A stretch of 64,000 bases of DNA, taken from assembly GCA_021030915.1 (NCBI GenBank), contig JAGEMR010000066.1, positions 98,753-162,752 on the forward strand, given 5' to 3'. The DNA comes from Astrothelium macrocarpum (taxonomy: Eukaryota; Ascomycota; Dothideomycetes; Trypetheliales; Trypetheliaceae). The translations under genes and the position numbers were made by a program. Under the pieces are notes generated by a model. It ran no database searches. It had not been told where the DNA came from and saw only the letters and a list, made by a program, of their open reading frames with translations. Shown here in pieces: positions 1 to 11,600 of this stretch (positions are counted from its first letter, which is position 1; every line of letters begins with the position of its first letter).

Positions 1-439
1 GAACTTTGCCATACATGACTCTGATTATGTAAAGACCATGATCTTTCGTCTTTCAGAAGAGCGGAGAAGCTTCAAGTATGCGTTCTCGATAGCACCATCT
101 AACAGATCTGTGTTTGTGCTATCGGACACATTCATTGTTCAACGTTGTTATGGCCACAATTCATTCTTCCATATTGTGTTCAAAAGTGTATAATGTCCAC
201 TAATAAGTATTGACCTGGTCATGAGAGTCGTATCTCAAAGAAAGTAGGACAAGATGATCTTGGGCTTACTGTAACTATCCACCTCTAGATTTCTAGGCTG
301 TTCTTCTCTAAATATAGCGAAGCTGACATTCTCGAGCGTATAGGAAGCCCAAAGCCAGAAAGAAAAGGGGTAACAGGAAAGTATGGGGAACGCGGCCATC
401 TTCTGTCATCGTCATTCCTGAGTACGATAGTCCGTGCTC
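1..439. other. Intergenic, no gene seen
   Basis: No open frame with recognisable content. It lies downstream of the minus-strand P450 and probably holds its 3' untranslated region and terminator. Confidence 0.5.
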
Positions 440-2153
440 TCACTTTTTAACTTTCACCATAACCCGCACACCCTTGGAATCTAACCGAGGGAATGCGGTG
501 AAGTAATCGTGTTTAATGTCAACATCAGCACGTGTAGTCTCGTAGAGAGTCAAACCAAAACGGCGGAAGAGGTACGCGAGTGTCAGACAAATCTCTGCGT
601 GAGCGAGGTTCATGCCGACACAACTGCGGGTGCCCTTGCTGAAGTGAACAAGGTAGCGATCAGGCCGGTCAGCCGGGGCAACTAACCAGCGCTCGGGCCG
701 AAATTCGTGAGGGTCTGGGAAGCTGTCCGGGCGGTTGTGCAGCAGGTAGATAGTCATGCTGATAGGAGTGCCTGGGGGAATGACCCAGTCTCTATAGACC
801 AGTGGCGTGTGCGGCGATATTCGTTGCAATCGCGACGAGATGCCGCACGAAATACGGTAGCCTTCAGTCACTATAGCGGACAGGTAAGGAAGCTGCTCAA
901 TCAATCGGAGAGGAGGGCTCATGTTTGGATCTGGAATTGCAGCTACCAGCTCGGTCTGCAGTTGGGCGAGCACCTCGGGCCGATTAAGGATGTGAAAGGC
1001 AGTGGTCCGTAGAGTGTCCGCGGTGGTGAGTAGACCTGCACCAACAATCGAGATACCATCATCCATGAGCCGAAACGCACTCTTTTCATCTGGTTCTAAG
1101 TCACTATCTAGAATACCATCGAAGATGGTAGGCCGTTTTGGCAGTTCTTTCCCAGTATCATGCGTCTCGATAATGTGTTGCACCTGGTCAAGAACATACT
1201 AGAAGAAGGTCAGTGCTCATACGACAGGACCAGCAAGGAGATTTGACAAGTTAGAGGGGGGTTGCAGAATGGAACACGCTGGTCTAGTCCTACATTAGCA
1301 AAATGCACCATCTGCATCATCAACGGATTCATTATCTGGACTATCCAATGGGGAAGGTTTCGAGAAAGAGGAATGATCCATGTAAATTGTTTTGCAAGAA
1401 CAGAAATTTTGGTGTTTGCCTGGACAGCTTTATACAGCTGCGGATTGAAATCAGGGGCCTGCAGACATTGATAAGAGTTCCCAAAGGAGTATCCAGTCAC
1501 AATATCGGCAGTAAGAGCGGCGAAGATGAGGCCAAGATCAGCCGGCTCACCCGATCTTTGATATTCCTCGAGACGTTTGCAGAGCCGGTTCACGAGCATC
1601 TGAATCTCTGGCTCCAAGCGGTAGACTGCGGCTTTGGAGAAAGACGGATTGAGGGCAGCACGGCGCCGACGGTGCAGGTCATGTGGCACAGTTGAGAAGG
1701 TGGCACACTTCATACCAAACATATTCATTGACCAATCCCACTTGTCGCGTTTTTCAGCGGATCCAGTATATAGTTTGTCATAAAATTCTGGATCGTCGAT
1801 GTGAATTTCATATGGATTGATTCGAATGATAGGTCCTAATAGGGGAGTAAGCGAGCACTCAATTTGTTCCACTCACAATGCTAACCATATTTATCATGCA
1901 ACTCACGGATTTTCCAGGTATATTTTCCGCCTTTGACTACATCATAGTAAAATTCGTACCAGAAGCTAAGAGCAGCCAATTTGGGTCCCGGATAATTGGC
2001 GATAGGGCTGAGTACAAGCCTGGAGAGGATGAAGTAAGTCAGACCGGAGATGAGAAGCAGCACAATGCCACTGATAATTTGCGCTTGATGTGCACTAGTC
2101 CAACCTTCCGATTCCCCTGTGAAACCTTTCATCTTCCGTGTGTTCGGGGACAA
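440..2153 (-). CDS. Cytochrome P450 monooxygenase (trichodiene-oxygenase-like group)
   Basis: Membrane-anchored haem monooxygenase. Three exons: 2153-1886, 1835 to about 1276 (or 1294), and 1198-440. Intron 1 (1836-1885) joins HDKYG to [11 protein letters not shown] in frame. The donor of intron 2 is ambiguous (1275 or 1293); both keep phase 0. The start at 2153 gives an N-terminal membrane helix ([18 protein letters not shown]) followed by the YPGPKLAAL hinge. Later motifs are the I-helix [10 protein letters not shown], the ExxR motif EGYR, FRPERW, and the haem loop [10 protein letters not shown]. The I-helix lacks the usual acidic residue before Thr. The hinge and the following [11 protein letters not shown] block resemble fungal P450s grouped with trichodiene oxygenases; the substrate cannot be inferred. 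It stands alone: its nearest neighbours are a MITE and secreted-protein genes. It looks intact. Confidence 0.85.
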
Positions 2154-2593
2154 AATTTACTTGAACCAAAAACGCGAGAAAGAGGACTGATGCAGAATGG
2201 CTCGGGCCTAAGGTAAGCTGGTGATTGCGGTGGCAATAAATTGCTTTTTCCAGAAAGAAACAAAAATGTTCAAAGCTACCTTGTATATCTCCAACAGAAT
2301 GGAGTCTAATGAAGCTCGGCTCGTCTATCCGTAGGCCCATTTCGAAATGCTAGGCAAGCCAGCGTGGCCATTCGTATACTACTCGCGCAGAAGTGCTGTC
2401 GTTGTTCCCGTTTCTCGGCATGTTTAGCAGTCCTGTGCTTTTGTGAATGTGGTTCATAGCCAACACCGCGTACAAGTAGATTGATCATGGCCGAATATGT
2501 AAAAGTAGCGTCGGTCGGGGATGATGATGGTGTTGCCCAGGAGGTAAGGCGCCTCTGGATCTTCAAATGACGTCATGACCACAGCAAACCCAC
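2154..2593. other. Intergenic, P450 promoter side
   Basis: Upstream region of the minus-strand P450. Short open frames on both strands have no recognisable motif. Ends at the 8-bp target duplication of the adjacent MITE. Confidence 0.5.
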
Positions 2594-2601
2594 CAGAAAC
2601 C
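2594..2601. repeat. Target-site duplication, left copy
   Basis: CAGAAACC, identical to 2965-2972, directly abutting the MITE ends. Confidence 0.85.
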
Positions 2602-2964
2602 CAGTGTTGTCAAAAATAGTGATAATAGTAATACTATTATTACTAATAGTAATTATTATAGTAATTACTCATTACTATTATTACTATTATTATTATTACT
2701 ATAGTAATAGTAATGATAGTAATGATAGTAATTACTATAGTAACACTAATAGTAATTACTATTTTATACTAATTTTAGTATACAAAAATTTCAATTAAAA
2801 GTAGATATTGTATAAAATGTATAAAATACATTATTTTATCAAAATTTTAATCATTACTATAGTAATTACTATAGTAATTACTAATAGTAATGATAGTAAT
2901 GATAGTAATTACTATTGTGATTACTATAGTAATTCAGCAATTACTATAGTAATTGACAACACTG
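2602..2964. mobile_element. hAT-type MITE, 363 bp, with 12-bp TIRs and 8-bp TSD
   Basis: The ends are perfect 12-bp inverted repeats, CAGTGTTGTCAA at 2602-2613 and TTGACAACACTG at 2953-2964. They are flanked by a perfect 8-bp direct repeat, CAGAAACC, at 2594-2601 and 2965-2972. An 8-bp duplication and a CAGTG start are hallmarks of the hAT superfamily. The interior has no coding capacity. It is very AT-rich and built from imperfect, locally palindromic blocks of AGTAATTACTAT, with a plainer AT segment near 2765-2850. The perfect ends and duplication suggest a recent insertion. The Tyr/Asn/Ser-rich open frames inside are low-complexity artefacts. Confidence 0.88.
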
Positions 2965-2972
2965 CAGAAACC
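2965..2972. repeat. Target-site duplication, right copy
   Basis: CAGAAACC, identical to 2594-2601. Confidence 0.85.
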
Positions 2973-3311
2973 CAAGGGTACCTCTCGGTAAGGTACCCTC
3001 CAATCTCTTGCCCAGGTACCTTAACCTACCTGTAGACGCAGTCCACAATACCATACGGAACTGCTGGCACATGGTGTAGTGGGAATTCAAGCTCCTCGTT
3101 TCAGACAACATAGAGTTGCACCACATTTGCGTCACGTCTCTTGCCTTGTTCCCATATTTTCTGCCATGTCTCCGTCGCTCCTTTTTTTCCTGGTCTCTCA
3201 ATTACTCGTTCCCGACTTTTTTTACGTCAATGCATACTTAAAAGGATCAAAAAGCTATGGAACTTGGCCTCTGACTTTTAATCTCATCGAAGCCTACATG
3301 TCATTGGTCTA
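2973..3311. other. Intergenic between the MITE and a secreted-protein gene
   Basis: Promoter region of the gene starting at 3312. GGTACC occurs three times close together near 2979-3018. No gene seen. Confidence 0.4.
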
Positions 3312-4171
3312 ATGATGATCCCAGCTGTCGACCTTGTGATTTTGCTTTCTTTGGTGACCGTTGCTCTTGGCGCCCAAATGATAGACTACGGAAACTCCTC
3401 ATGGTACTTCCACTTTAAAAAATCTCGGTAGCAATGAACAAGCAATTCTAATTGAATCATCTTTTTAGTGGTTTTTTCATCACATCGGCCAATGACGCTT
3501 TATTACCCACGAATGCTAGCTCCCAAACCCATGAAACTACACGTGCTCACACTGGAGAGCTAAGTAAAAGAGCTCAACACAAGTATGACATCAATAGTTG
3601 TCCAGGAGAAAACAATCAAGATTTGGCCAATTTCACCGATTTCACAGTATCGCTTTGTCAACGCGGAATGCCGATACCATCCGCAGGAGCATGGCTATTG
3701 GGCTGCAGGCAGCCTGGAACAAAAGATATCCACACATTTCTTGGGAAATGCGAGATTCCTGATTATATATGCTTTGATAAACCCGCCAAAGGGAACCAGC
3801 CACCAATGGCCTGGTGCGCTGATGGAAATGTCAATAGATTCCTACTCCGCACAAACGCGCGCGGAGCTTCTTCTCCACCAGAGAGGTCTCTTCCTTTAAG
3901 ATTTGGACGGGACATGAGAGAATGCAATAATATCCAACTTGTCTTGACTGACCAAGATAATGATTCTCAGGTTATGGCAAATACAATTTCGATTGAAGCA
4001 ATGGGCACAGATGGTAGACCTACAAGCCAAGAACAAAAATGTCACGGCTGCAGTGATATGAGTCTTTATGAGATGCCTGAGGACACGCACCATCTGGACG
4101 TGAGGATAAAGTTTCTTTTACCAAGTGTAACTGAAAAAGCAGTGCTACACTTCAGTGGATGGCGGAGTTAG
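3312..4171 (+). CDS. Putative secreted cysteine-containing protein, unknown function
   Basis: Family not recognised. Exon 1 starts at ATG 3312 and encodes a signal-peptide-like stretch (AVDLVILLSLVTVALGA). Exon 2 runs from 3469 to the stop at 4171. The most likely intron is 3404-3468 (65 bp, phase 2), giving 264 residues; a donor at 3428 would also keep frame. The mature region has about ten cysteines, including GKCEIPDYIC, AWCADG and KCHGC, and a block with MANTISIEAMGTDG followed by LDVRIKF. It is convergent with a similar-sized secreted gene at 4255-5059 that has a comparable cysteine block and C-terminal pattern, so the two may be diverged paralogues. Secretion is inferred from the N-terminus only. 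An effector-like role is possible but unproven. Confidence 0.6.
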
Positions 4172-4254
4172 AGAATCATGCTGGCTGGAAGGTGGTAAGT
4201 TGGAGTCCCAGCTTTTAGTATTGTTAAATATTTTCTACACATAACAATGTTCTT

Positions 4255-5059
4255 TCACGTAAGCGCTGCATATACAACTAACTCCTCAGTGCGACCTTTC
4301 TTCAGTGTTATCCAAATTTGGTAGTCAACTGTATTTGAGAGTAATGCGGCGTCACCTGAGCTGACATCGTTCAATGGATACTCGTAGTTTAGCTCGCTAC
4401 AGTCTGGAATAACTTCTTCATTTCTTGGACATCTGACAGCATGACCTATAAGATTCTTGTTTCCATCCCTAGGAACAATCGTCATGTCAGTTGCATCATA
4501 CATAGTGTTGTTGTCCTTCCAGGCTAATCTAATTATAAAATCTATTGGGCCTCGCGAAGATAGGGTGAGTCCATACTCAGTGCCTTCCGCTGGGAGGACT
4601 ACTTGAGAATACGGACTGGCACAGGAGACCACGTTGCCTTTGCTCTCGGATTGGGCCAAGCATATCTCATTTTCGTTACATACGCCGTATTCCCAAGGCG
4701 TCTGCGAAAAAACAGGACCACCGGCTTTTTGGGTTGTTACCCTGCAACTATGTGTATAGGAGCGCACGCCAGTACACCAGGCGAAAGCCTTTTTATGTTG
4801 TATGAGCTCAGCTGGGAAAACATGTGGACATGAGTAAATTGGTCTAAAAGTTGCTTGTCCGCGTGAACAGGCCGCTCCGCCGTCAGGCTTTTCACGAGGT
4901 GGGTTATTGAGTGCTAGAGGACACCTGCTAAATTATCCTTCTGAAGAGGACCGAGATCATTAACGTTTTGAAAGAAACTCACATGGTAGAACTGTTTGAA
5001 ACAGAAATCGCCATTTTCTCAAAAAAGACAAAGATGAGACAGGTAGCTAAAAATTTCAT
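4255..5059 (-). CDS. Putative secreted cysteine-containing protein, unknown function
   Basis: Family not recognised. Two exons, 5059-4983 and 4927-4255, join in frame across a 55-bp intron with a consensus GTGAGT donor, giving 249 residues. The N-terminus MKFLATCLIFVFF is signal-peptide-like. The mature protein has about 13 cysteines, with pairs such as YGVCNENEIC and RCPRNEE...DCSELNYEYP. The block DATDMTIVPRDGN followed by a hydrophobic strand QIWITLKK mirrors MANTISIEAMGTDG...LDVRIKFLL in the neighbouring gene at 3312-4171. Both genes have a single intron just after the signal peptide region and are tail-to-tail, 83 bp apart. A shared origin is an inference from these patterns. Confidence 0.65.
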
Positions 5060-5169
5060 ATCTTAAATGATTTTGTTCTTCTTGTGAATGGCGTATGCAA
5101 TACTCTTGTTGTAAATGTACCTTGGTTTCTATGTGAGAGTTTATGCGGGAGGCTCGTGGCCTTTTTAAT

Positions 5170-6870
5170 AACTTGAGGGTGGTATAAGATATGACATAAG
5201 GGTTTCCACTGCTGCATTTCTCCGATTTCGGCCAAACGGTTGCTGGGTCCTGAAACTACGGTCCAACCGTTCGGCTATCCGACGATTTCCTAGTCGTATA
5301 AAGGGAAGGGCTGCGAAACTCTTTTCACACTTTAATAAGGATGAATGCAATACCATCGCTTGGACTGCAATGAGGCTGACGGAATTGAGGACTGTGTATT
5401 AAATACGAGCGAAACCGGTTCATTGCTGCGTATGCACAAGTCATGGATCGGATACCGGCCAAAAGGATCCGGTTACCTCTATAGCAGCTTCGCCCTGAGG
5501 ATCGATCGATAGGCAGACTCCACTTTGCGGTGTGGAATTCTTGAAGCGGAACTTGTTGTTTTCTACGGAGCTAGCTACGAATCAAATAACAGACGGGAAA
5601 GGCCCCTGACTAGCTTAATTAGGAAGCGATAAAAAAGACGAACCCAATAGCGGCGCTCGACACCTACCACGTTAGCAGACTCTGTAAACATCGCTTGAAC
5701 GAGAGCGAAGGTTACCTTGATAACGCCTGCTATGTGCTAAATTCCAAAGAATTTGGGTGCTTAGTTGAGTATCATATTGCCGACGGTCGAGCAATCAGCT
5801 TCTTCGCAATGCAGAACTTCTTACTCTAGCTTCTCCTCGCAGTCTTGTACCTTGAGATAGAGCTGCCTGAGAAGACTGAAGAAAAACTCAAGGGTCATCT
5901 TATGCCAGTGTCGACACCAGGGTGCAACGAAATAACATGTGCATCAGGTGGCCGCTCGTTACATCGAACAGAATTTGACTCATCCTTCTAGTATAAGGTG
6001 ACTGGATATGAGAAGTCTCGAACAATTTGGCTCTAGCTCTTTGTATACCCTCGACTGATTCCGTACACAGCTCAGCCATTTCTTGGTCAGCGCATTCTAC
6101 TACCAGTAGTAACGGACTGACTTCCTAGCTTAGACTTGAGAAATAAGTCAACATGTCCAGGCATCTGATCTATCATTATCCATATCACCATGAGGTTCAC
6201 CAAAGCGGCCTCGACCATCGACCGAATTGACCAAAGAAGTCCATAGCGTGCAATGTACAACGGCAGTGCAAACTTGGTGAATAGGTCTTGCAAAACGGCT
6301 ACTGGGTTACGAAGTCTAACTCCGGCTCGACAATAAGAAGTATTAGGAAGGGCTCTGGCGGACGCCGATCAATCCTGCGCTTGAACTTGGCTATGGTTTA
6401 TGGTGCTCCAAAATCCTTGCACACGCGAACGTTCCAACTACCCATTACAGACAGCTTACAAGTACGTTCCTTAGCCCGTTCGTTGAGCGTGGTACCGAAA
6501 GCCATCTCCATGTAAACGGGAGAACGCTGGGTAATTTTGTCGGTGGAATTTCTTCCCAGGTCCAAAAGCCAAAGTTGCTATAGGCTTCAAAGAGAATTAG
6601 AAGAAATGTGGCTTCTCGGTTTTCTGGATGGATAAGTTCGAGTTCTGTTTCCCCTATCTGTCAAGAGACACTGCCACGAATTTCACGTAGCCTTGCTGGT
6701 GGGAAATTAAGTTTCATCTTCGTACCGCCTTGCAATGCTCTCATAGGGAGCAACCATGAGCTATGTACACGACCTGCGATATTCCCGGACAACTTTATAG
6801 GTGGCTCACGTCTTACTATGACAGGAGCAACATTTCTGATATCCAAGTTGTGCCCATTATCTACATACAC
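5170..6870 (-). pseudogene. Decayed coding sequence, family not recognised
   Basis: On the minus strand, 6870-6490 reads as protein-like sequence (for example FEAYSNFGFWTWEEIPP) with one in-frame TGA near 6663. It then shifts frame to ERAKERTCKLSVMGSWN around 6500-6420, then to FKRRIDRRPPEPFLILLI around 6395-6305, then to FTKFALPLYIARYG around 6290-6250. Further frame changes and stops follow towards 5170. The alternation of convincing amino-acid composition with stops and shifts suggests an old gene or transposon open frame in decay. No catalytic motif could be identified, and part of the pattern may be chance. Confidence 0.3.
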
Positions 6871-6883
6871 CTCCTAATCTCCC

Positions 6884-8099
6884 TCACCCACCCAACACCC
6901 TCGCCTCATCCGTCGGCGCCGAGCCCGCCAACGTCGTCGTCACCGGCGCCTTCCCCCCCCGACACACACACGGACCATTATTATCAACCGACGTCACGGG
7001 CGGACTCGTACAATGCGGGCTGACGGTCCACGGCGGCGCGCTCGTCGTCTCGGTGCCACCCACCGTCTCCGCACGCACCAGCACGGGGATCACGGCGCCC
7101 GTGTTCAAGCTAAACGCCTGGTGTCCCAGCACGCTCAGGATCGACGCAATCTCCCCGCTGTGGCTGGTGATGCTGATCCACGTGTGCTCGTCGTCCGCGA
7201 AGATGGCGTCCAGCACCGTCTGGCTGCGCACGAACTGCGCCGCCGTCGTCTCCGCCGTCACCCCGTTCCACAGCTCGTCGCGCGCGGGGAAGCCGGGCTC
7301 GAAGCGGTACCCCGGGAACCCGGCTGCGATGGCGGCGCGCGTGCTCCGCCGGTCGCAGGTGTGGATGCTGATGCTCTCGCGCAGCCCGTGCTTGATCGTC
7401 GGCACGAACGGGTGTGCCCGGGGGAGATCGAGCCCAGAGAAGGTGTAGTTGGCGGTTTGGAGGCAGCGCCACAGGGGCGAGGTGTAGTAGCTTTGCGGCG
7501 CGGGGATCTTCTGCACCGCGAGCTCGTGCGCCCAGAAGGCGTTGGCGACGAGGGCTTGTGCGATGCCCGCCGGGTCGAGGTGCGCGTCGGACCAGGTCGT
7601 GGTGGCGTTGCCGTCGATTTCGGCGTAGTAGCAGTTCCAGGCCGGCGTGCCGTAGTAGGTTTGTGCGGCGTTGTGGTAGCCTTCGCCGTGGCTGCTTGGC
7701 TGTTAGCTTGATGGAAGCTGTAGTTTAGTGGAAGAGAGGGGAGCAGACCGGCCCATGAAGAGCACTTTGTAGGCGACGTTGGAGGGGGATTGGAGGTTAA
7801 GAGTGTAGACTTGGCGGGCGAAGCGTTGCCATTGAGTTAGGCTGGCGGCGGCGCTGGGAGAACAAGGATCGGAGGGGTAGGTGCGGTTGATGAGGCCAAA
7901 GTTGGTGGCAGTCTGAGATGGTGAGCAGTCATCTGTAAGAAACAGATGGTGAAACTTTTACATAGTCGAAGGTGGTTGCATTGGTGGAGGATTCATCTTG
8001 AAGAAAGTATCCAGTGACTGTGGAATACTTGATGTAGCTTCCATGTACAAGAGTAGTAATACAAAAGATGAGAAAAATTAAAGCACGACCAAAATCCAT
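6884..8099 (-). CDS. Secreted histidine phosphatase superfamily protein (PMU1/phosphoglycerate-mutase-like)
   Basis: Phosphohydrolase-fold enzyme. Exons 8099-7962, 7912-7749 and 7691-6884 sum to an exact frame of 369 residues. ATG 8099 gives the signal peptide MDFGRALIFLIFCITTLVHG; an upstream in-frame ATG lies at 8114. The first intron is split after TTFDY and the second divides the catalytic RHG motif, which is restored as MGRHGEGYHN by splicing. Other family signatures are TSPLWRCLQTANYTF, the second-arginine region CDRRSTR, and the C-terminal catalytic His in SITSHSGE. Relatives in filamentous fungi have the same YST-xxGFF...FDY...NFGLINRTYP N-terminus. The last exon is markedly GC-rich compared with its flanks. 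The substrate is unknown. The C-terminal ~50 residues are low-complexity Ser/Thr/Pro. Confidence 0.85.
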
Positions 8100-8698
8100 A
8101 TTGATGATTACCATTATCGTAGAATATGACGAGTAAGAAAGTCGGGATAGGGTAGTAAAAAAGCAGACAGTAAAAATGAAATGTACCTAGCTTAAGACTT
8201 CCATCTGGGAGGGACAAGCAGAAGCTTGACGTCGCTGTGCGTAGGTATGCAGGCAGCCCAATTCATCATGGACTTCGTATGTTGAGGTTCCTGGATGAAG
8301 GCGATGCCGTCATTTGCCTATCAATTGCCCATGTGCCTGAATTCAACCTCGAAGAGGATTAGCTTTGGTCAGCCACAGAACGACCCAAATCAAGAGCATG
8401 ACTCGGGATTAATCCTTTACGGACCAAGTTTCGATGGAGAATTAAGCTCGTTCTGCTAATTGCAAGTTGTTTAATATACACAATATGCTGAATTGCCATG
8501 CTCCTGAGCTGTGCAGTCGATGCTTGTTGTAGTACAAATACAATGCAAGTTCACTGAACGTGCGCGAATAGAATACCGCTCCAGTGTCTACTCTCTTCAA
8601 AAGGTGTATTTATGTATTGTAGTTCCAATCCTCCGCTAGCCATCATTCATCATAATATCCTCAGCATATCCACCAAAATGTATATCGAATTAGTCATC
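8100..8698. other. Intergenic between phosphatase and STE11
   Basis: Contains the promoter of the minus-strand phosphatase and the 3' region of STE11. No supported gene. Confidence 0.5.
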
Positions 8699-11600
8699 TC
8701 AGGCGGTTTCCTGTTTGCCTTGAGCAACAAACTTGCTCTTCAGTAGCTCATCCGCTGTCGGTCTCATCTCGTGGTCAATTTCGAATGTTCGCTTCAAAAA
8801 GTTCCTAGCTTCCTCGCTTGCGTGTTCCGGAATCGTGGGACTGGCGTCACCACTGCCACCAATCTTGAAAATGGCTTGTAGTTGCGTGCAATTTGGATGA
8901 GGATGTGCACCAGTGAACATCTCGACGACGAGACATCCAAGCGACCAAATGTCTGCTTTGCGAGTGTATGCTGTCTGCTTGACAACCTCAGGTGCCATCC
9001 AAAAGACGGAGCCTTGGAGAGATACACGTGCACCAGCACCGCCCATACCTCCACCAGTTGTGCCCTTGCGAGTTGCTTGTAATCCGCCGTTGAGGAGTGT
9101 AGATGCCTCAACCCGCTTTGAGATACCAAAATCCGAAATCTTGACGGCGCCGTGATTGTCGACGAGGATATTGGCGCCTTTAATGTCACGGTGGATGATA
9201 TCCTTGGAATGTAGGTATGCGAGACCCGAAAGGATTTGTCGGACAAAGTTGCAGATGAGTCCTTCTGGAAGAGGACCATAGCTAACCAGCATTGATGCAA
9301 CCGATCCACCAGGCACGTACTCGAGGAAAATGTTGAGATGAGAGTCGTCTGAATTCGAGCCGAGGTAGCGCACAATATGCGGATGCTTCAGAGCGCGAAG
9401 TAGACCAATCTCATGCTTAAGGGCTTCAATCATGTTGTTCTTCTTCTGGTCAAGGGCGCTACCAGCATTACTTGGCATTTCGACTTGTTTGACAGCCATG
9501 AGTTCTGCTGTGACGGCATGAAGGGCAAGATAGACACTGCCAAAGGACCCTTGACCAATGAGCTCGCCTTTGATGTATGGAATGTCTTTTCCAGAGTCTT
9601 TCTCAAGGTAGTTGATGAGTTCCTCGTCAGACTCTTCGTCATCTTCTGCGAGTACTTGACTGAGTCGAGAGTTCCAAGAGCCACCTGCTTCGGTAAGGGC
9701 AGGACTACTACCGGTATCGTCAAAGTAGCTGGACATTGCAGAAGTGTGACCCTCGGGATCGGTGATGGACATGTTGCCGGAATCGGAGCCTCCAAGAGAC
9801 ACATAAGACTTGCGGTTGGGTTCGCCTTCCTCCTCCAGTGGCTCGAGGATAGAGGATGCAATGGAGTCACGGAATCCTCCAGGCATCGCAGAACCTTGCC
9901 GGTAAATGGAAAGAGGACGTAGGCCCTTAGCCGATCCTCCACTGGCCCAGTTATCAGGTATGTTTGGCATCGGAGGTGCATTCTTCATATCAATCACATT
10001 GCTAAAGTTGCTGGCCGTGCTGAGACGACTGGCAGCTCTGCTGACTCGACGTGAACGGCGAACAGACATCCGCACCGTCTTGTCAATTTCCTCCTTCTTG
10101 ACATCTGGGAAGAAGGTACTCAGATCTTTGGTGATGAATTCACTGGGTGGACGGCCACCAAACAGCTCCTTCAACTTCCGAGCACGATGACTGACAGTGG
10201 ATGTGGTGCTGTCAGCCCGTTCCAATGTTTGCGCAGTGTTGTAAACGTGACGTTCCCGTTCCGCGGCTGACGTTGGTGACAGAGGGTAGCTTACTGCAGC
10301 AAGCGATTCACCCGTCAGCTTTTCGATTTTCTGCGCGCTGCGAAGATTGGCTACAGTCACAGGCGGTAACTGATGTGATGCAATGCTGGCTGCTGCATAC
10401 AACTGCTCTCCATCTGGTTCGCCAGCATGTATTTTCCGTAGGATCAGACGACCACGTTCATTTTTCATGGGATCATTGCAAACACGGAGAAGCTCATTGT
10501 CATTGAGTCGTCGACACATCAGGATCAGCCTTGATGCCATCCAAGACATAGAAGCAATAGTTCTTGGCGTGTGCTTCATTGAGAGCTCCCTTCTTGAGAG
10601 TCTTTTTGATGATTTCTTCTCCCGTCTTGCAACCTTCTATATTCACCACCGACGATCGACCATTATCCCAGAGCACTCGAATGAGTGCCTTGTCGGCAGG
10701 AAGAGGGCTGCTGTTGGTCACGTGGTTGTCCATACTTGGACTCCGGATGTGGGCGAACCGGGCGGTTTGGGGCGTTTCGGTTGGTGTGCTACCCGGTTTG
10801 GGGGGACCGCCAAAGCGAGCAGTCTGAGGTGTCTGTCCACCTAAATGGCCAAAATATGATTGGCCTTGTTCGCGCTTTGCACTCTCCATAGGGCTCATAC
10901 CTGGATGCCTTTGACGTGGTCGCACATCTTGATCTGCCTGTGGTGTGCCTGGCCTTGATGGTGACCGAGTTGTGTTAAGCGGAAGTACATTGGCATAGCT
11001 GCTTAGATCGGAGCCGACTAGTTGACGGGAAAAGCGTTTATTTGGCTGAGCAGGTGCAGACCGAGTGTGTGGTTGGGGACGTGGTGAGGCTGATGATGGA
11101 GGCGTCTTGGTAGGGTTGTCAAGGGCCGCGAGAGAGTGCTACAGATGTCAGCAACGATATAGGACAACTACAGTTCAACAACAGTAATTCACATACCCTG
11201 TTGATATTGCGCTTCGAAGATCGCCGATATTCTCGATTTCGGAAGACTTTTGCTTGTGAGCCGATGCGAACACGATCCCCAATTTTCTTGACACCCATGT
11301 CCTTTAATGTGGTCTGGTCAATGTCCATGAGGTTTTCGCCGTTGATGTTATTTTCTAAACAACAATCAGTCAAGTGCTAGCGAGATGCATCGCGCTACCT
11401 ACTTCTAAATATTTCGGCATATTGAGAACAGTTGATGGTGCCCAGCCAGTCGGCTACCTTTTCTTCGTCCCAGGTTCTAAAAGTGGGTGGCGTCAGTGAA
11501 CAAATATCGCATCAACTGCAAAGTAGTATCCTCACCTGACTGAATCACCACCATCCGTTATTCCAGAAAACTCGGATTCTGTTGGGCTTGCAAAGACTCC

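Noticed and set aside
2602..2964. CRISPR-like repeat pattern in the AGTAAT blocks
   Set aside because: No regular repeat-spacer structure; eukaryotic sequence; TIRs and duplication explain it as a MITE.
2604..3035. Two open frames rich in Tyr/Asn/Ser
   Set aside because: They are translations of the AT-rich MITE filler; no start context or conserved content.
7013..7728. Long Arg-rich open frames on the plus strand
   Set aside because: Shadows of the GC-rich third exon of the phosphatase on the other strand.
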